Source: Ascaris suum
Taxonomy: Eukaryota > Nematoda > Chromadorea > Rhabditida > Ascarididae
Assembly (NCBI GenBank): GCA_013433145.1
Contig: CM024183.1
Location: forward strand, 5,911,703 to 5,975,702
DNA length: 64,000 nt
Reading direction: 5' to 3'
Shown here: in pieces, positions 27,306 through 64,000 of the stretch
How the letters are laid out: each line of letters starts with the position of its first letter
How positions within the stretch are numbered: the stretch's first letter is position 1
Notes under the pieces: generated by a model
Told to the model about the DNA's origin: nothing
The model's database searches: none
What the model saw: the letters and a program-made list of their open reading frames with translations, nothing else
Translations under genes and position numbers: made by a program

Positions 27306-27557
27306 AATAACGGTTCCGTATTTTTACCGATTCGGCTATCTATGCGAATTTTCAACAAAAGAATCGAAAATTCGATCTCAGATTGATCATTTCATTATTT
27401 AATTTCCAAGAGAAAAGTTTCTCGAAGAAGTTTTGCACTTTTGTGAGAAATAATTTAAATTCAATCTCGTTATGCGTCAAATCGGTCATCTCCAAAACAT
27501 GTGTGTAACATTTTAACGAAGATTTCCTTGCAATAAGCACAAATGGTTTGATGTTTG

Positions 27558-53489
<25,932 letters not shown>

Positions 53490-56463
53490 GAGAGAAACAC
53501 TATATAGCGTTGATTTCTATATTGGTATTTTGTTTCATGTCGCTAGTGTTTTACTCATTATTTTTTGATACCCGGAAAGGTGAATTTATTTATTATACTC
53601 GAATCATATTTTTGGATGAAAACATAATAATTCTGGTGGGAATTTAATTCGAAGAAAGTTTATCGAAAGATGATAGTCAATATAGATCAGTGATATAATA
53701 ATTCCTAGGGGAATTGCGACGTTTTTTTTTTCATCCTCCATGCAATCATATGAGACTTTGAGATTGCATGATCTTTGCCTACGGTATCAAATAAAAATTC
53801 ACCCATTGTACAAAAAACTGTTGTTAAGCGAGTGGATGAAGTGTATATTATGCATAAGTACAACAAAAGCGGTTTTATAGATAGAAACCGTGTTGACCTG
53901 TTGGATCGCTCGTACAATCATCGACAATCTTTTATGCGCTCACAAATTTGCTTGCAAGTGCGCATTACGGCATCGTATCGATGCGTATGTCAGAACTTTT
54001 ACCTGTTTATGTGTGCAGTACGAAAAAATTACGAAAGTCTCACAAGATTCGCTTGGAGAGAGGGTGATGTATATAAAAGCGAGAGCACCTTGTTATACCT
54101 TGATCGAACGATTTTGAAAAAATTTGCAAATATATGTGGGAAATTATCTGTTTGAATTTTCCAGCACTCATTTTTCTCAGCATTAATTACACCGATCTGT
54201 AGAAAAACTAATTTTTTATGAGTTTGCACGAGCAGCTTAGACGCATTGATACGTGCAGGCATAACTGGGAATATTTATTGAATATTATAAAGTCATGAAA
54301 GCGACACTCGGACGGGTCTTGTGCAAAAAGCGCATATCGTGCTAGCGTTCTGGCGCATTTTCCTGTTTGTTATGATTATCTAAAGTTCTTATGTTTGATA
54401 ATTTCATAGAGTCAATTTTCATTCCAGGTGCACTACTTATAAAGTCCGGTACTAGTATTTCTTCAGGACTAATCATGTTTTGCAGTTGCAGCTTCCGAAA
54501 CTCTTCGGCCAAAGAATTTCAGAAGCTGCAAAATTATTTCTTTCTTATTATCCGTCGATTCGAAATAGTGCTAAATATTTTTTTGCGCATCTCAATGTAC
54601 TTATTTTCAGAGTGAGCAGTTAGGTGGATGGATGGTGGGTGGATGGGGGGGGGGGGGGGGGGGGGAGAGGGATCGGTGAGGACTCTGGTGACATAAAGTT
54701 ATTAGAGGGGAACATGGTTATGGTACTTTTTATAAATATCGAGACTCCTATTAAAATTCGATTATTGCGGAAATTTCTAAACTTCAGAACGATGAATGTT
54801 ACAAAATTTTTGAATAATTGCAATAATATTATAATCATATAAATATTCGTTAAATTCCAAGTCTTCCACTTCGATACTCTCTTCACTTAGTAAACTACCT
54901 ACTCAATGTGGATTACCTAATTATTTATTGTTGTGCCTTCACAAATAATAATAGCTCATCAAATCGAATCATAGTAGCGTTTATCATCATACTTGTACTG
55001 TAATATTTTCCACGATAATATTATAAAATTTATACGATATTATAAAATCTATTTGTTTTGTCTATACTGTTTATGACATCATTGTTTTTTTGTTTCCGTT
55101 TTTTTTTTTTGAGAGAGAGAGAGAAGACAAGAATTACTCATTGAATTCACTTAAATACTCATTTTATAAATATGAGCTCAATCGTTAAATTCGGCGAGTA
55201 TTTATTGAATTCAATTTTATGAGTGGAAAATTATTCAATTATTCAGCGGGTTTGATTTAGCACAGAGCAAATCCATGATGATTCTAATTTTATACGATTT
55301 TGTAAAACCTTACACTGTTATAAGATTTATATCTGACGCCCACTCATTTGTTGTGCATAAACTAACGTTTATTCTAATACTTCCTCTCTAATAGAAAGTA
55401 TGGCAAAAAAATTTTCGCACAATGACACCTCAAATATAATGATGATCTCATTGCTTATGGGCAAAGCATCTGAGAAGCGAATGTTTAAATTTTTCTGAAG
55501 GAAAAAAAAGGATTTATTTAATTAGCTTCTTTATATGCATTTTTTTTCCGGGCGAATATAATGCATTTCAAAGTAAACGTTTACGTTATTATTTCATAAA
55601 ATTATTGATATTGTGCGAAAAAAAATAGTTTTTTTTTGTTTTTCTAGTATGAAATTCATTTAAATTTTCCCTTCTTTGAACGGCCACGTTGTTCAACTTC
55701 GATTTCACTTTTACCGCTGAAAAAAAAGTGCTTTTGAATTTAGCAATTTCAATAGAATCATACTTTTTTTTGGGGGGGGGGGGAAACTTTTTCTCTCTCT
55801 AAAAATCTCTTCGATAAGAAATGCGGCATTATTATTCTGAGATATTCAATTGACAACAGCAATTTTTAACGGGTAGATATGATTGATTTTCACAACATTT
55901 TCGTTAAATATCTCTGCTTAATCATATGAAGTAATCGCATATATTCGTCAATATTTGCCGCTAAAAATTCCACGCAATACTTTAGGGCAAATTCTGAGAA
56001 TTGTGAAAGTAAAGGTAACATTGTCGTTAGTAATTTTTGTATGAACGAATATTGCGAAAATATCTTTAGCGTTCTTTAGCATTAAATAGTTGTGAAATTA
56101 TCAATATATTTCTGAGGATCGAAACGCAATTTCTCTTTGAAGATATTCCTTCTTCGGTTCAAAAAAAAAACTCCCCTTTCAAGAATATTTTAAAACTTAC
56201 ATAATACAAGATTTTGTAAATTTCGAAGATTTCAACGAGTGTGTCCAATTTCTTTCCTGAAATTTATAATTAAAAAAATATGAATTTTCATTGCGAAATA
56301 ATTCTAAACTAGCAAGCCTCATTTTTTTTCCGTACTAGATTCTCTAATTAATATAGGCATTAAATAAGCGTCAATAAAGTATTAGTAGTACTTTTATAGA
56401 ATAGTATAGTATTTTTATGGAATTAAGTAAAAAATAAGTATCGATTATGAAACACTGAGGATA
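53490..56463. other. Intergenic region between convergent Pgp and kinase genes
   Basis: It should hold both 3' UTRs. A possible Pgp AATAAA lies at 53790-53795. The frame at 53775-54155 (126 codons) matches nothing I know. 54300-54370 is slightly GC-richer. A poly-G tract lies at 54645-54665, a GA repeat near 55110 and T-then-G runs at 55765-55783. The rest is AT-rich without visible features. Confidence 0.6.
54645..54665. repeat. 21-base poly-G tract
   Basis: Uninterrupted G run preceded by GGTGGATGGATGGTGGGTGG and followed by AGAGGG. It is the longest pure G run in the window and lies between convergent genes. Confidence 0.95.
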
Positions 56464-56754
56464 TCATCGATTCATGCTTTTACGTTTTTTTCTTCGAGAT
56501 GATAAAATTTGAGTCACTCCGTTAAAGGACCATTTTTTTTGTCTTTCGAAATTCGACATCGTATCAAAGCACATATATTTTAAAAATATCGTTAGCACGC
56601 CTTTCATTGATACTACGTAAAATTTCACCTTATCATCGTGCTCGGATGATTCGCTTGTTCGTTTCGAGGATTGTCCGGTTCGTTTTGAGCTCATTGAATG
56701 TATCTTCTCTCGTGCTGCTTCTTTCTTTATAAGGCTCTCCAATTCTTGAACTGC
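56464..56754 (-). other. Kinase exon 9: last helix and C-terminal tail
   Basis: AVQELESLIKKEAAREK closes the kinase fold, then a Ser/Lys-rich tail (SSKRTGQSSKRTSESSEHDD) follows. The frame stays open to TGA at 56464-56466, but after HDDK it changes to a hydrophobic, intron-like composition. A possible donor K|GTGAAA at 56629/56628 could end the exon, with a short final exon farther left. Confidence 0.6.
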
Positions 56755-59700
56755 CTTCATGAAAGATAGAGCGTTTGGATAGTTCAATTACTACTTTCAT
56801 AGTCAACATAAACCGATCATAAATGCTTATAAATGAGAAAATATGCTAAGAGAAATTCGTTGCCTACATGTAATGCTTTCTTATGATGTGCTATTCTTCA
56901 ACATCATTCTATTTGCTACATCCTGATATGGGAAAATGTAAAAAATACGTATGCAACAACATCAAGAAAGAAAGATGTTCACAAAGCAATATTAAATCAG
57001 AAACTTATACGATATTATTTAAATGAGAAGTATTTTAAGCTGACAATTAGTTCGCACATTTTCTACAAGCGTTTAAAAAAAAAAATTTGAGAACAGATGA
57101 CATAAGTAGCCAGTGGTATGATTTTTGAAGGATTCAGAATTGCAAACAGAAACCAATTAGAATGATGGTTTGGAATGAATAATGTTCTTAAATAGTTATT
57201 GGTATATTAGACCGCGAAAACAGGAATAAAGTCTTTCCGGTCACGAGTAATAACAATTGATGGGATCAATGCGAATGATAGCAGTTAAAAACGCTCCCCA
57301 CCAGCTGAGTCGATTTAAGCGCATTTCCGGAAAACAGAACGTCGAGAGTTTGGATCCCAATTGGCTTTGCTTCAAAATGACTATCGTTCCTATCGTATGC
57401 CCAACTTAAGACAAATAACAAAGAAATGTATTGTTGTATCAGTTCTCCTGACATGAGCACTCACCTTTGCTGAGCCTAATATATTAGTGGTCCAAATTGT
57501 CTGTAAAAAGCTAATAGCCTGAGGACCCTTCCATAGATCTACGACACTTCATAAATTCCATAATGCAAGAGACAAACCTCATCCATTGACCAACGTGTGT
57601 CGGGATTTTGCTCCCAGCAATGCTCAATTAAGTTTGCGATCCCATATGGACATTCGGGTATTTCCATACGAAATCCGGCGGTTACCTCAAAAAAAAATTA
57701 TTAAATTGATGAGAATAAAATGAAACAAATATAACAAGACGCTAAAATTGAGGTTAGCATAATATATAGAACAAAAACGGAAAATAATAGCAGGAGCATT
57801 TGTAATTGAATGACAGCGTCATGATTTTTTACGGTGAGAAACTGATAGCGAAATGCATAGATATCAGCCGCGTAAAGACTCATTTGATCTCAGAGTTCGG
57901 TCAATATAGAAATTTCCATCGATCACTCATTTTCCCTGTTGAACTTATAAATAAAAAGCACATACAATCTTTTTGACGGCGGTATTGGTCATCCCCTTGT
58001 AAGGGTCTTTACCGTTTGAAAACACCTCCCAAATCAGTATACTAAACGAGAAAACGTCCGTCTTGAGCGTATATATGAATGTAGTAATCGTTTCCGGTGC
58101 TGTCCATTTAATAGGCACTTTCATACAGCGTCTCATACGGTAGATACCACCTTCACGAGACATTCCAAAGTCACTTATTTTTGCCTGAAAGCTACTACAT
58201 AAAGAAGTATGAAGGACTTTAAAATCGCACTCACTTTCTCTGGATTGGCTGCCTCGGATTTCGTATAAAGCACGCAAGACATCAAGTCAGTGACAACCTG
58301 GACGACAATAGTCTGATTACCACTGTAAAGTGCGGTCGGTGCTGAAAAGTTGGTGTATCTAGGATCGTCGGGTGTGATAAGGAGATCGGGGAAGATGGAG
58401 GAGAGGAGGCATAAGTGTTGACACGCTAATACGACGCTTTCCATAATTGTCCGCATTTGTACGGCATGGTCGTGCCACTGGCACTGGATTTTGTGGCGCG
58501 AATAGAGGCTTAGAAATTTATTACCATAACGACTAATCATTGAGCGCTAAACGGTCTCGCGCATATCACTATCGTAAATCCGGTTTTGACAGAAAAACGA
58601 TCCTCTTAAATCCACAGCCTAAGTGGCAACTTCGGCTTTAAATTGAGAGCTGTCTTCCTGTGAAGAAGCACAATAAAATTGAAGGATTTAGATTTGAACA
58701 GAACTTACGACTTTCTTATTGGTATATAAAACATTTCGAGCGGCGATATCTCTATGGATGCAACCTTTTGAGTGTAAATAAGCGATCCCTTTAGCACTTC
58801 CCAATACCATATTGTTCAATTTTTCTTCATTCGTGATTGTAGAGTGTCGTTTGCGGAGATCATCCAATATTGAACCACCTTTCACCTGTCAAATAATGCT
58901 TTCAATCTCTATACTTTTCCTTGTTAGTTGCTTTTGTAATATCAAAATGTTTGAGAGTGGAAGTTTATTGTCTTTGAGTCAATGGCATCATCCCATTAGT
59001 GAGTGAATATTTTCGTTGAAGCTATTTTTCTGTCACAAATGCCGTTGTTTGAGTGTAAATAACAACGATCACCGTTTGTGTCACAAACGAATCAACGCTT
59101 CAATGGACATTGCTAAATGATCCATTCATATAGATGAAGCGCGATGGAAGAGGAATTAATCATTACAAAATCAATGCAATTCATTTGTAAGTAAAATTAG
59201 AGGTGAGAGTTAATGACATTTGAGAGGCTACTAATTACAATGCAACTCTAATCATTTAACAAGGTAATTAACACACACGTGATTATGAAAACGTACACAT
59301 TTGAACAATGAACGTTACCAGTTCGATAAGAATCATAAGAGGTTCGCGATCAACGGCCACACCATAAATCCGAACGACGTTATCGTGATCATAATGTCGC
59401 ATAAGACGTGCCTCATGCATCAATTCTTTGATCTTCTCTTTTGCATGGATTAATTGCGCTTCATCTTTTATTATTTTCGCCTGAAATTTTTGATTGTCTC
59501 TCAAATAATAACGAAATAGTACGATGGACGCAGCACACTCATTGGCAGTGGTGAAAGACGACACCACTACATCGCAACATTCTTCGCAGTTCATAATGAC
59601 TTGCGCTTCTTGTACTCATTCGTTATCATAACAGCTATTCAGCTATTCTAAGCCGATCAGTTGTTCAGCTAATGGATAAGGTACTGTATATAATTGACAG

Positions 59701-62353
59701 TTTACGAGTTATGCGACAGTATCCGTCCAGTTAAATTACTGTTGTGCAATAGGCGGATGAAATTTATCGCAGTAATATTGCTATGGGATAAGATTAGGCA
59801 CATTTATAGAGTGCTGACTTAATTCAGCATCTATGGCAACCTGAACACAAAAATTTGGTACTACTTTTAATTAAACCTTTTCATTAAGTCTTACCAATTT
59901 GACGGCACATTCGACCTTTTTACCTCTGATAGTAACCTCACCAGCGTGAACTTCACCGAACGCTCCGGCACCAAGTAGTTTCTTAAGCGTTATATCTTCA
60001 TGATGAAATTCCCATGGTTTCCTTTTGACGGCATTCAATAGCACACTTGTTTTAATCTGTTGCAATGGTCACAAGTTAATGGATTTAATTTTTAAAAAAT
60101 TGATCGATTTTATCAAAGAAATCGGTAGAAATAAAAGCATAATCAACGCTATCGCTAATGATTAAATTTTATGATCATTATAGAACGGAGTAAGTGAATA
60201 TAAACGAGAGCACTCAACGTCGTAATTTTTAAGCTGAGATATACACTAAATTATTTTGAATTTAAATTTTTCCACCACAATTTGTTGTGTCATGATTTCA
60301 TCCAGCATCAATCTCCGTTCCCATTGCGATGGAGATTGATGTTGAGCACGTTGGACGTTGACGAAGCTCACATTCGTTTTCACCGTTTCATCCATCAGAT
60401 ACGGATTCCCTCTTCAAGCATATTGAAGAAATGCTTCCACTCCTCCCTGCATACTTCACCTCCTTGGAAATCGCAGCATCAGAGATTCTCCATCGCGTAA
60501 CCTTTTTTCTTTGAACAGCGCTCTGACGCTCTTTTTATGATTTCAGTGTTCCAGTATTGCTTTTATTTCATTTCTTCTATAAAATTGAATTGTATACCGA
60601 TAAAGCTATTTTTTGATTCTCAAAGAAATCTGTCGTTGCATGACGGCATTTAGTTCTAGGGAGAAGTAACTGTGCAGCTGCATTAGAACTGCTCAATTAG
60701 CGGAATGGAATTGTTTTTCGACTACTTCCGGTTGACACCGACATGAGTTCACGCTTACCTTTTTCGTTCATTTTCTTATCGCTTCACAACACAACTCCCT
60801 AATATTAGAAATTAGGATCACGGAAAGTTTTCACTCATCGCATAAGAAATCACAACTGAACATGTCTGGAATAGTCTATACTCATACCTTGCATCTCTTT
60901 TTTATCCTTAAGCAATATATAGACTTTCTAGAGCATCATAATGGTGGTATTTACCGTCAAATCTATCGACCTGTACAATACATCAGTGGAGGACTACGCA
61001 CCTTAAAGATGTTATTGGTGGATGGCCACTAATTTCAAGAGTACTCTTTGTAAAGGAGAGTAAAAATAGAGAAAACGCCTAAATTTTATATTTCAAGTAA
61101 ATCAAAGAAACCCGTGGATTTATTGGCGTCTTCTGTGTTATATAATAGTGTAAAAGTTCGTCGATTGTGTCAAAAGCAATTGCTTCAACGGCGAGATATT
61201 TCACCTCACCTTGTGGAAATTTCTGTCGTCTAACAATTATATGCCGAATCTGAAAGTAAAATATGACAATAATTTAATAATTTCTAAACTTGAGAACATT
61301 CTACTAAATGAAAACGAAGTTAAAACAACAATTTCTATCAGCTATGAATTCGCTATTCTTTTGAAGTTATTTGGACGAAAAACTAACCGATGAGGATGTG
61401 CGATCCTTCGAGACACGAACCGATATGATTAATTCGCGTGGATCTGTTGGTTTTGGTTGAGAAATACGTAGCATAAAATCGCCAACCTGAAGGCATGATT
61501 ATGGATTTTTTTTTTGTTTGAATGATGACATCACGATAACAAAGGTATGTCTGATATTTATAGCTGTACAAACTTATTTATATAATAATCGCTGAAGAAA
61601 TTTCCAATTTCAAGCTTTTCGATAATATATGGCATATAATTATTTATAGGCTATTCTTCGTTACGCATTTTATGCCGATTTATCTTTTTCCACTTCCTGC
61701 TATCACCCTGCATGGAGATGCATCATACCTTAGCAGACGAAGACAAACAAGATTAACGATATAGTTTTCAATCATTTCTCCTATCATATAAAACATGAGT
61801 GTTCCAATACTTTTTTTTTCGAATTCGACTGATTGTTTTCTTTTTGCAGTATCATATTGATGATGCGCGCATATGCGCTAATCGACGACGAAGTGTCTGC
61901 AAAGCTTTTTTACCTAGTCGGCAGTTGCTTGTGTTAAGCGAAACAAAGGGACGCGCTATTATAGCCACTTCTCCCTTATTTTCTGCTTGCTGTGGCATGA
62001 TAGCGTTGATCGTTCGGAGCGATTTCTATACGAAACCTTTTGCGCTCCATAATTAGGACCGAGGTTAAGAGACCATTCTGCAGACTTCGCCTGATCTTTG
62101 ACCTATTAAGAGATGGACATTAGCGGTTTTACCTTTCCGGCTAGGCAGACTACAAGGCCTTTTAGTTTGGGAAGCCTTTACAAGCATTTCAGAAAAAACA
62201 TCGAGGCACCTTCACAGTAGCGCAGAAAAAAAATGAAATTTTGAAGTAAACCTCTGCTAGAAGTTCGACGACATCTTCCCTCGGTAGCAATCCATGATAA
62301 AACGGAGATTCTTCAACCTCTTTCGGCAATAAATCAAATCCTTTCGTTCTCAT
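56464..62353 (-). CDS. SH2 domain non-receptor tyrosine kinase, Fer-like (9 exons)
   Basis: Exons in transcript order: 62353-62252, 61486-61388, 61249-61112, 60056-59895, 59480-59319, 58885-58709, 58184-57966, 57685-57578, 56754-56464. All introns are phase 0. About 485 aa. It has an SH2 domain (about 18-105) and a complete tyrosine kinase domain (about 134-385), with no SH3 or F-BAR part, as in the small Fer-related kinases expanded in C. elegans. The Gly loop is GAGAFGEV, the lysine CAVKL (K166), then HRDIAARN, DFG and WTAPE. The protein should phosphorylate tyrosines on targets recruited by SH2 binding. In nematodes several relatives act in sperm, but nothing here shows expression. The ATG directly follows TTTTGCAG. 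The C-terminal exon is uncertain. Confidence 0.9.
57578..60056 (-). other. Kinase exons 4-8: tyrosine kinase domain
   Basis: WEFHHEDITLKKLLGAGAFG (exon 4), HEARLMRHYDHDNVVRIYG with helix-C Glu (exon 5), CIHRDIAARNVLY (exon 6), KISDFGMSREGGIYRMRRC with a candidate activation-loop Tyr, and VPIKWTAPE (exon 7), and RMEIPECPYGIANLI (exon 8). HRDIAARN is the tyrosine-kinase form. Subdomain IX reads DVFSFSILIWE instead of the usual DVWSFGILLWE, two unusual substitutions. All catalytic residues are kept, so it is predicted to be active. Confidence 0.9.
58175..58540 (-). pseudogene. Possible decayed alternative catalytic-loop exon
   Basis: A 121-codon open frame lies inside the intron between the HRD exon and the DFG exon. 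Its end reads VTDLMSCVLYTKSEAANPEK and stops at a good donor AAA|GTGAGT (58235/58234) in phase 0, the same phase needed to join AKISDFG. The real exon 6 reads HRDIAARNVLYTNKKV at that place. One frame shift upstream, TGTCAC would encode Cys-His before Asp-Leu. This suggests a degenerate copy of a kinase catalytic-loop exon. The rest of the frame has no kinase similarity that I can see. Confidence 0.35.
60306..60341. repeat. 11-bp inverted repeat in kinase intron 3
   Basis: CATCAATCTCC and GGAGATTGATG are perfect complements around a 14-base spacer, inside the intron between kinase exons 3 and 4 (60057-61111). It lies in a somewhat GC-richer 250-bp block that may be an inserted repeat. Confidence 0.75.
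61112..62353 (-). other. Kinase exons 1-3: N-terminus and SH2 domain
   Basis: Exon 1 reads MRTKGFDLLPKEVEESPFYH then GLLPRED, the typical lead into a Fer-type SH2. Exon 2 has VGDFMLRISQPKP, where R41 takes the place of the phosphotyrosine-binding Arg of FLVRxS. Exon 3 has IRHIIVRRQ and DTIDELLHYYITQKTPI, the end of the SH2. The domain is complete. Confidence 0.88.
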
Positions 62354-64000
62354 CTGCAAAAGAAACCACATTTCTGAATTTAAGTGCAATTGCTTGCAGA
62401 CTTACTTATTGATTCCTAAGTTGCTCTACTATTCAAGAATAGAATATTCTTAACTATGCAATTATTGTGAATTACTCATGCAACTATTGCTAAACACTGC
62501 TTCCTGGTTACTAAACGATAACATCCATTTACTTGGCAATTTGATGCTTACCTATACAGTTCTCTTTTCAACTATCAAGAACGCTCTGTTTATTAAATAA
62601 CCAATTGTTGGGTTGCTTTCTTTTTCAATAAATTCAACGTTTTGATTGTGCCGCATAATGCGACATGCTTGATATGGAAATGCAAGTTTTTTTTCTGTTC
62701 CATTCCAACTTATTCGATTTAATTTCAATCCATGCTCCAATTCGAATTCATCGGACCACCTATATCTACCAGTATGAGGTATTAGTCAAAACGGAACTTT
62801 TCAAGCACATACCTGCTACGACGATGCTAAGAAGAATCAAAAGACCACAACCGATTAATAAGAAGCCGAAAACTATGAATAATCATAGAGCTGAAAACTG
62901 CGAGCATTACAGCTAACAAATTTGCATTTCATTTGCAAAAGTCACTCTTATGTAATTCAATTTTAAGGGAAATTTATGATGCGATAATGATCAGCAGATT
63001 TTAAAAGAGACCGTTGAAGGTAATTGAAAATCTACCAGCCGCCTGTCAATAAGGAAATGAACAAACACTAATGCTTAAAGCATAAATTAACAATAAAGGA
63101 GAAAATTAGCTAACTGCTTCACTAGATGGAAATTAGGATGTTGTCCACATTGTATATTAAAATAACTCTATTTATTTATTTACTCGTTTATTTGTTCATT
63201 TATTTATTTGCTCAATTGTGTATTTATTTATTTATTGAATTTATCGCTCAGTTATTTATTTATGAGCTTATAGACGAGGCTCGTGCAACTATCGCAAAAA
63301 AAAAGAGTCAACAATGATTCATTGAGTAGATGTTGTTAATGTTGCTGATCATTGAAAATACCAAACGGATCTTGAACAAATAGGCGTTTGCATATAAGAA
63401 AAATCGAGCGGTTGTGACCGCATGCGAATACAATATATAATAGAAAATAATGCTGAAAAAAGTTTCACACAATTGCATTCTCAGATCTATATTAGAATAC
63501 AACCTTATAAAAAGACATATGCTAATTTTGCAATATTTGATGCAGAAATTAATATGAAAACTTAGATTTACATGTGGAAGAAACAAATACCTCAAACTGT
63601 GTTCTGCTACGACAAAATTGACGGCAATCGGCTATTCTGTGTGATACAACCGTAATGTGGTTTCCATGAATCAAAAGCTTTAGGTTATACTTCATCAAAT
63701 CGGAAGTTTACCTTAGATTTAAAAAATCAGTTCCCTGTTATATGAAAAGCATTGACCCTAAATTCCGGTATCTGGTTTAAAATGAGAAAAATGTTAGTGA
63801 ATATGACAAACTGCGATAATAATGTGCATATGTTTTGTGAAGTTCTTCACAACGCAATTACAACATGAGGAAATCAAAGGTACCACTTATCCATACGTAG
63901 ATCACTATGAAACACAGATTATATATTGATGAGCATATCTACCACTCGTGCTCCAAAATCTCCATTTGCATGTTTTAAGCAAGTTGTTTCGATGGAAGAA
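62354..64000. other. Upstream region of the kinase gene
   Basis: No further SH2 or kinase exon was found on the minus strand. Minus frames at 62552-62740 and 63308-63595 are unrelated to either domain. The kinase promoter, or a 5' exon outside the window, should lie here. 63165-63265 is a degenerate TTTA/TTTAT repeat. The remainder shows no gene. Confidence 0.55.
63165..63265. repeat. Degenerate TTTA repeat
   Basis: Several TTTATTTA blocks interspersed with CTCG, GTTC and CTCA interruptions, giving a Leu-Phe-Ile-Tyr-rich open frame on the plus strand that is not a gene. Confidence 0.85.

Noticed and set aside
60282..60500. 72-codon plus frame within kinase intron 3
   Set aside because: No similarity, and it sits on a hairpin-containing GC-richer block. 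Treated as repeat-like.

Overview
The window is nuclear DNA of a nematode, most likely a clade V parasite such as a hookworm or trichostrongyle. The basis is AT-rich sequence, many small exons with U-rich TTTCAG acceptors, introns of about 0.1 to 2 kb, long (AT)n arrays, G/C homopolymer tracts, and three genes whose best family matches are a DONSON/DNSN-1 protein, a full P-glycoprotein and a short SH2 tyrosine kinase of the Fer-like type expanded in nematodes. The species assignment is inference. No prokaryotic, viral, CRISPR or rRNA signal was seen.

Layout: 1-7374 holds no gene I can support, only repeats (a degenerate ~165-bp dispersed repeat, a TTTATCAG tandem array, a 171-bp AT array, poly-C). 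A DONSON-like gene on the + strand occupies 7375-19576 (12 exons, 622 aa). The 19577-27557 gap holds a second copy of the dispersed repeat and microsatellites. A P-glycoprotein gene on the + strand occupies 27558-53489 (27 exons, 1,275 aa, TMD1-NBD1-linker-TMD2-NBD2). A 3-kb gap (53490-56463) separates it from a convergent SH2-tyrosine kinase gene on the - strand (62353 down to 56464, 9 exons, about 485 aa). The stretch 62354-64000 is upstream of that gene, with TTTA-rich repeats.

All exon models were built by hand from splice signals, reading phase and remembered family sequences. Every joined phase closes, and the total lengths match family norms, so the three models are strong. Least certain are the 5' ends of the Pgp and the kinase and the 3' ends of the kinase and DONSON genes.

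The genes do not form a pathway: replication-licensing/helicase assembly (DONSON), xenobiotic efflux (Pgp) and cytoplasmic tyrosine phosphorylation (kinase). The most notable oddities are a non-canonical GC-AG intron in the Pgp, a ~178-bp AT palindrome in a Pgp intron, a possible decayed alternative catalytic-loop exon in the kinase, and a tRNA-like insertion in a Pgp intron. I found no convincing new multi-gene system.
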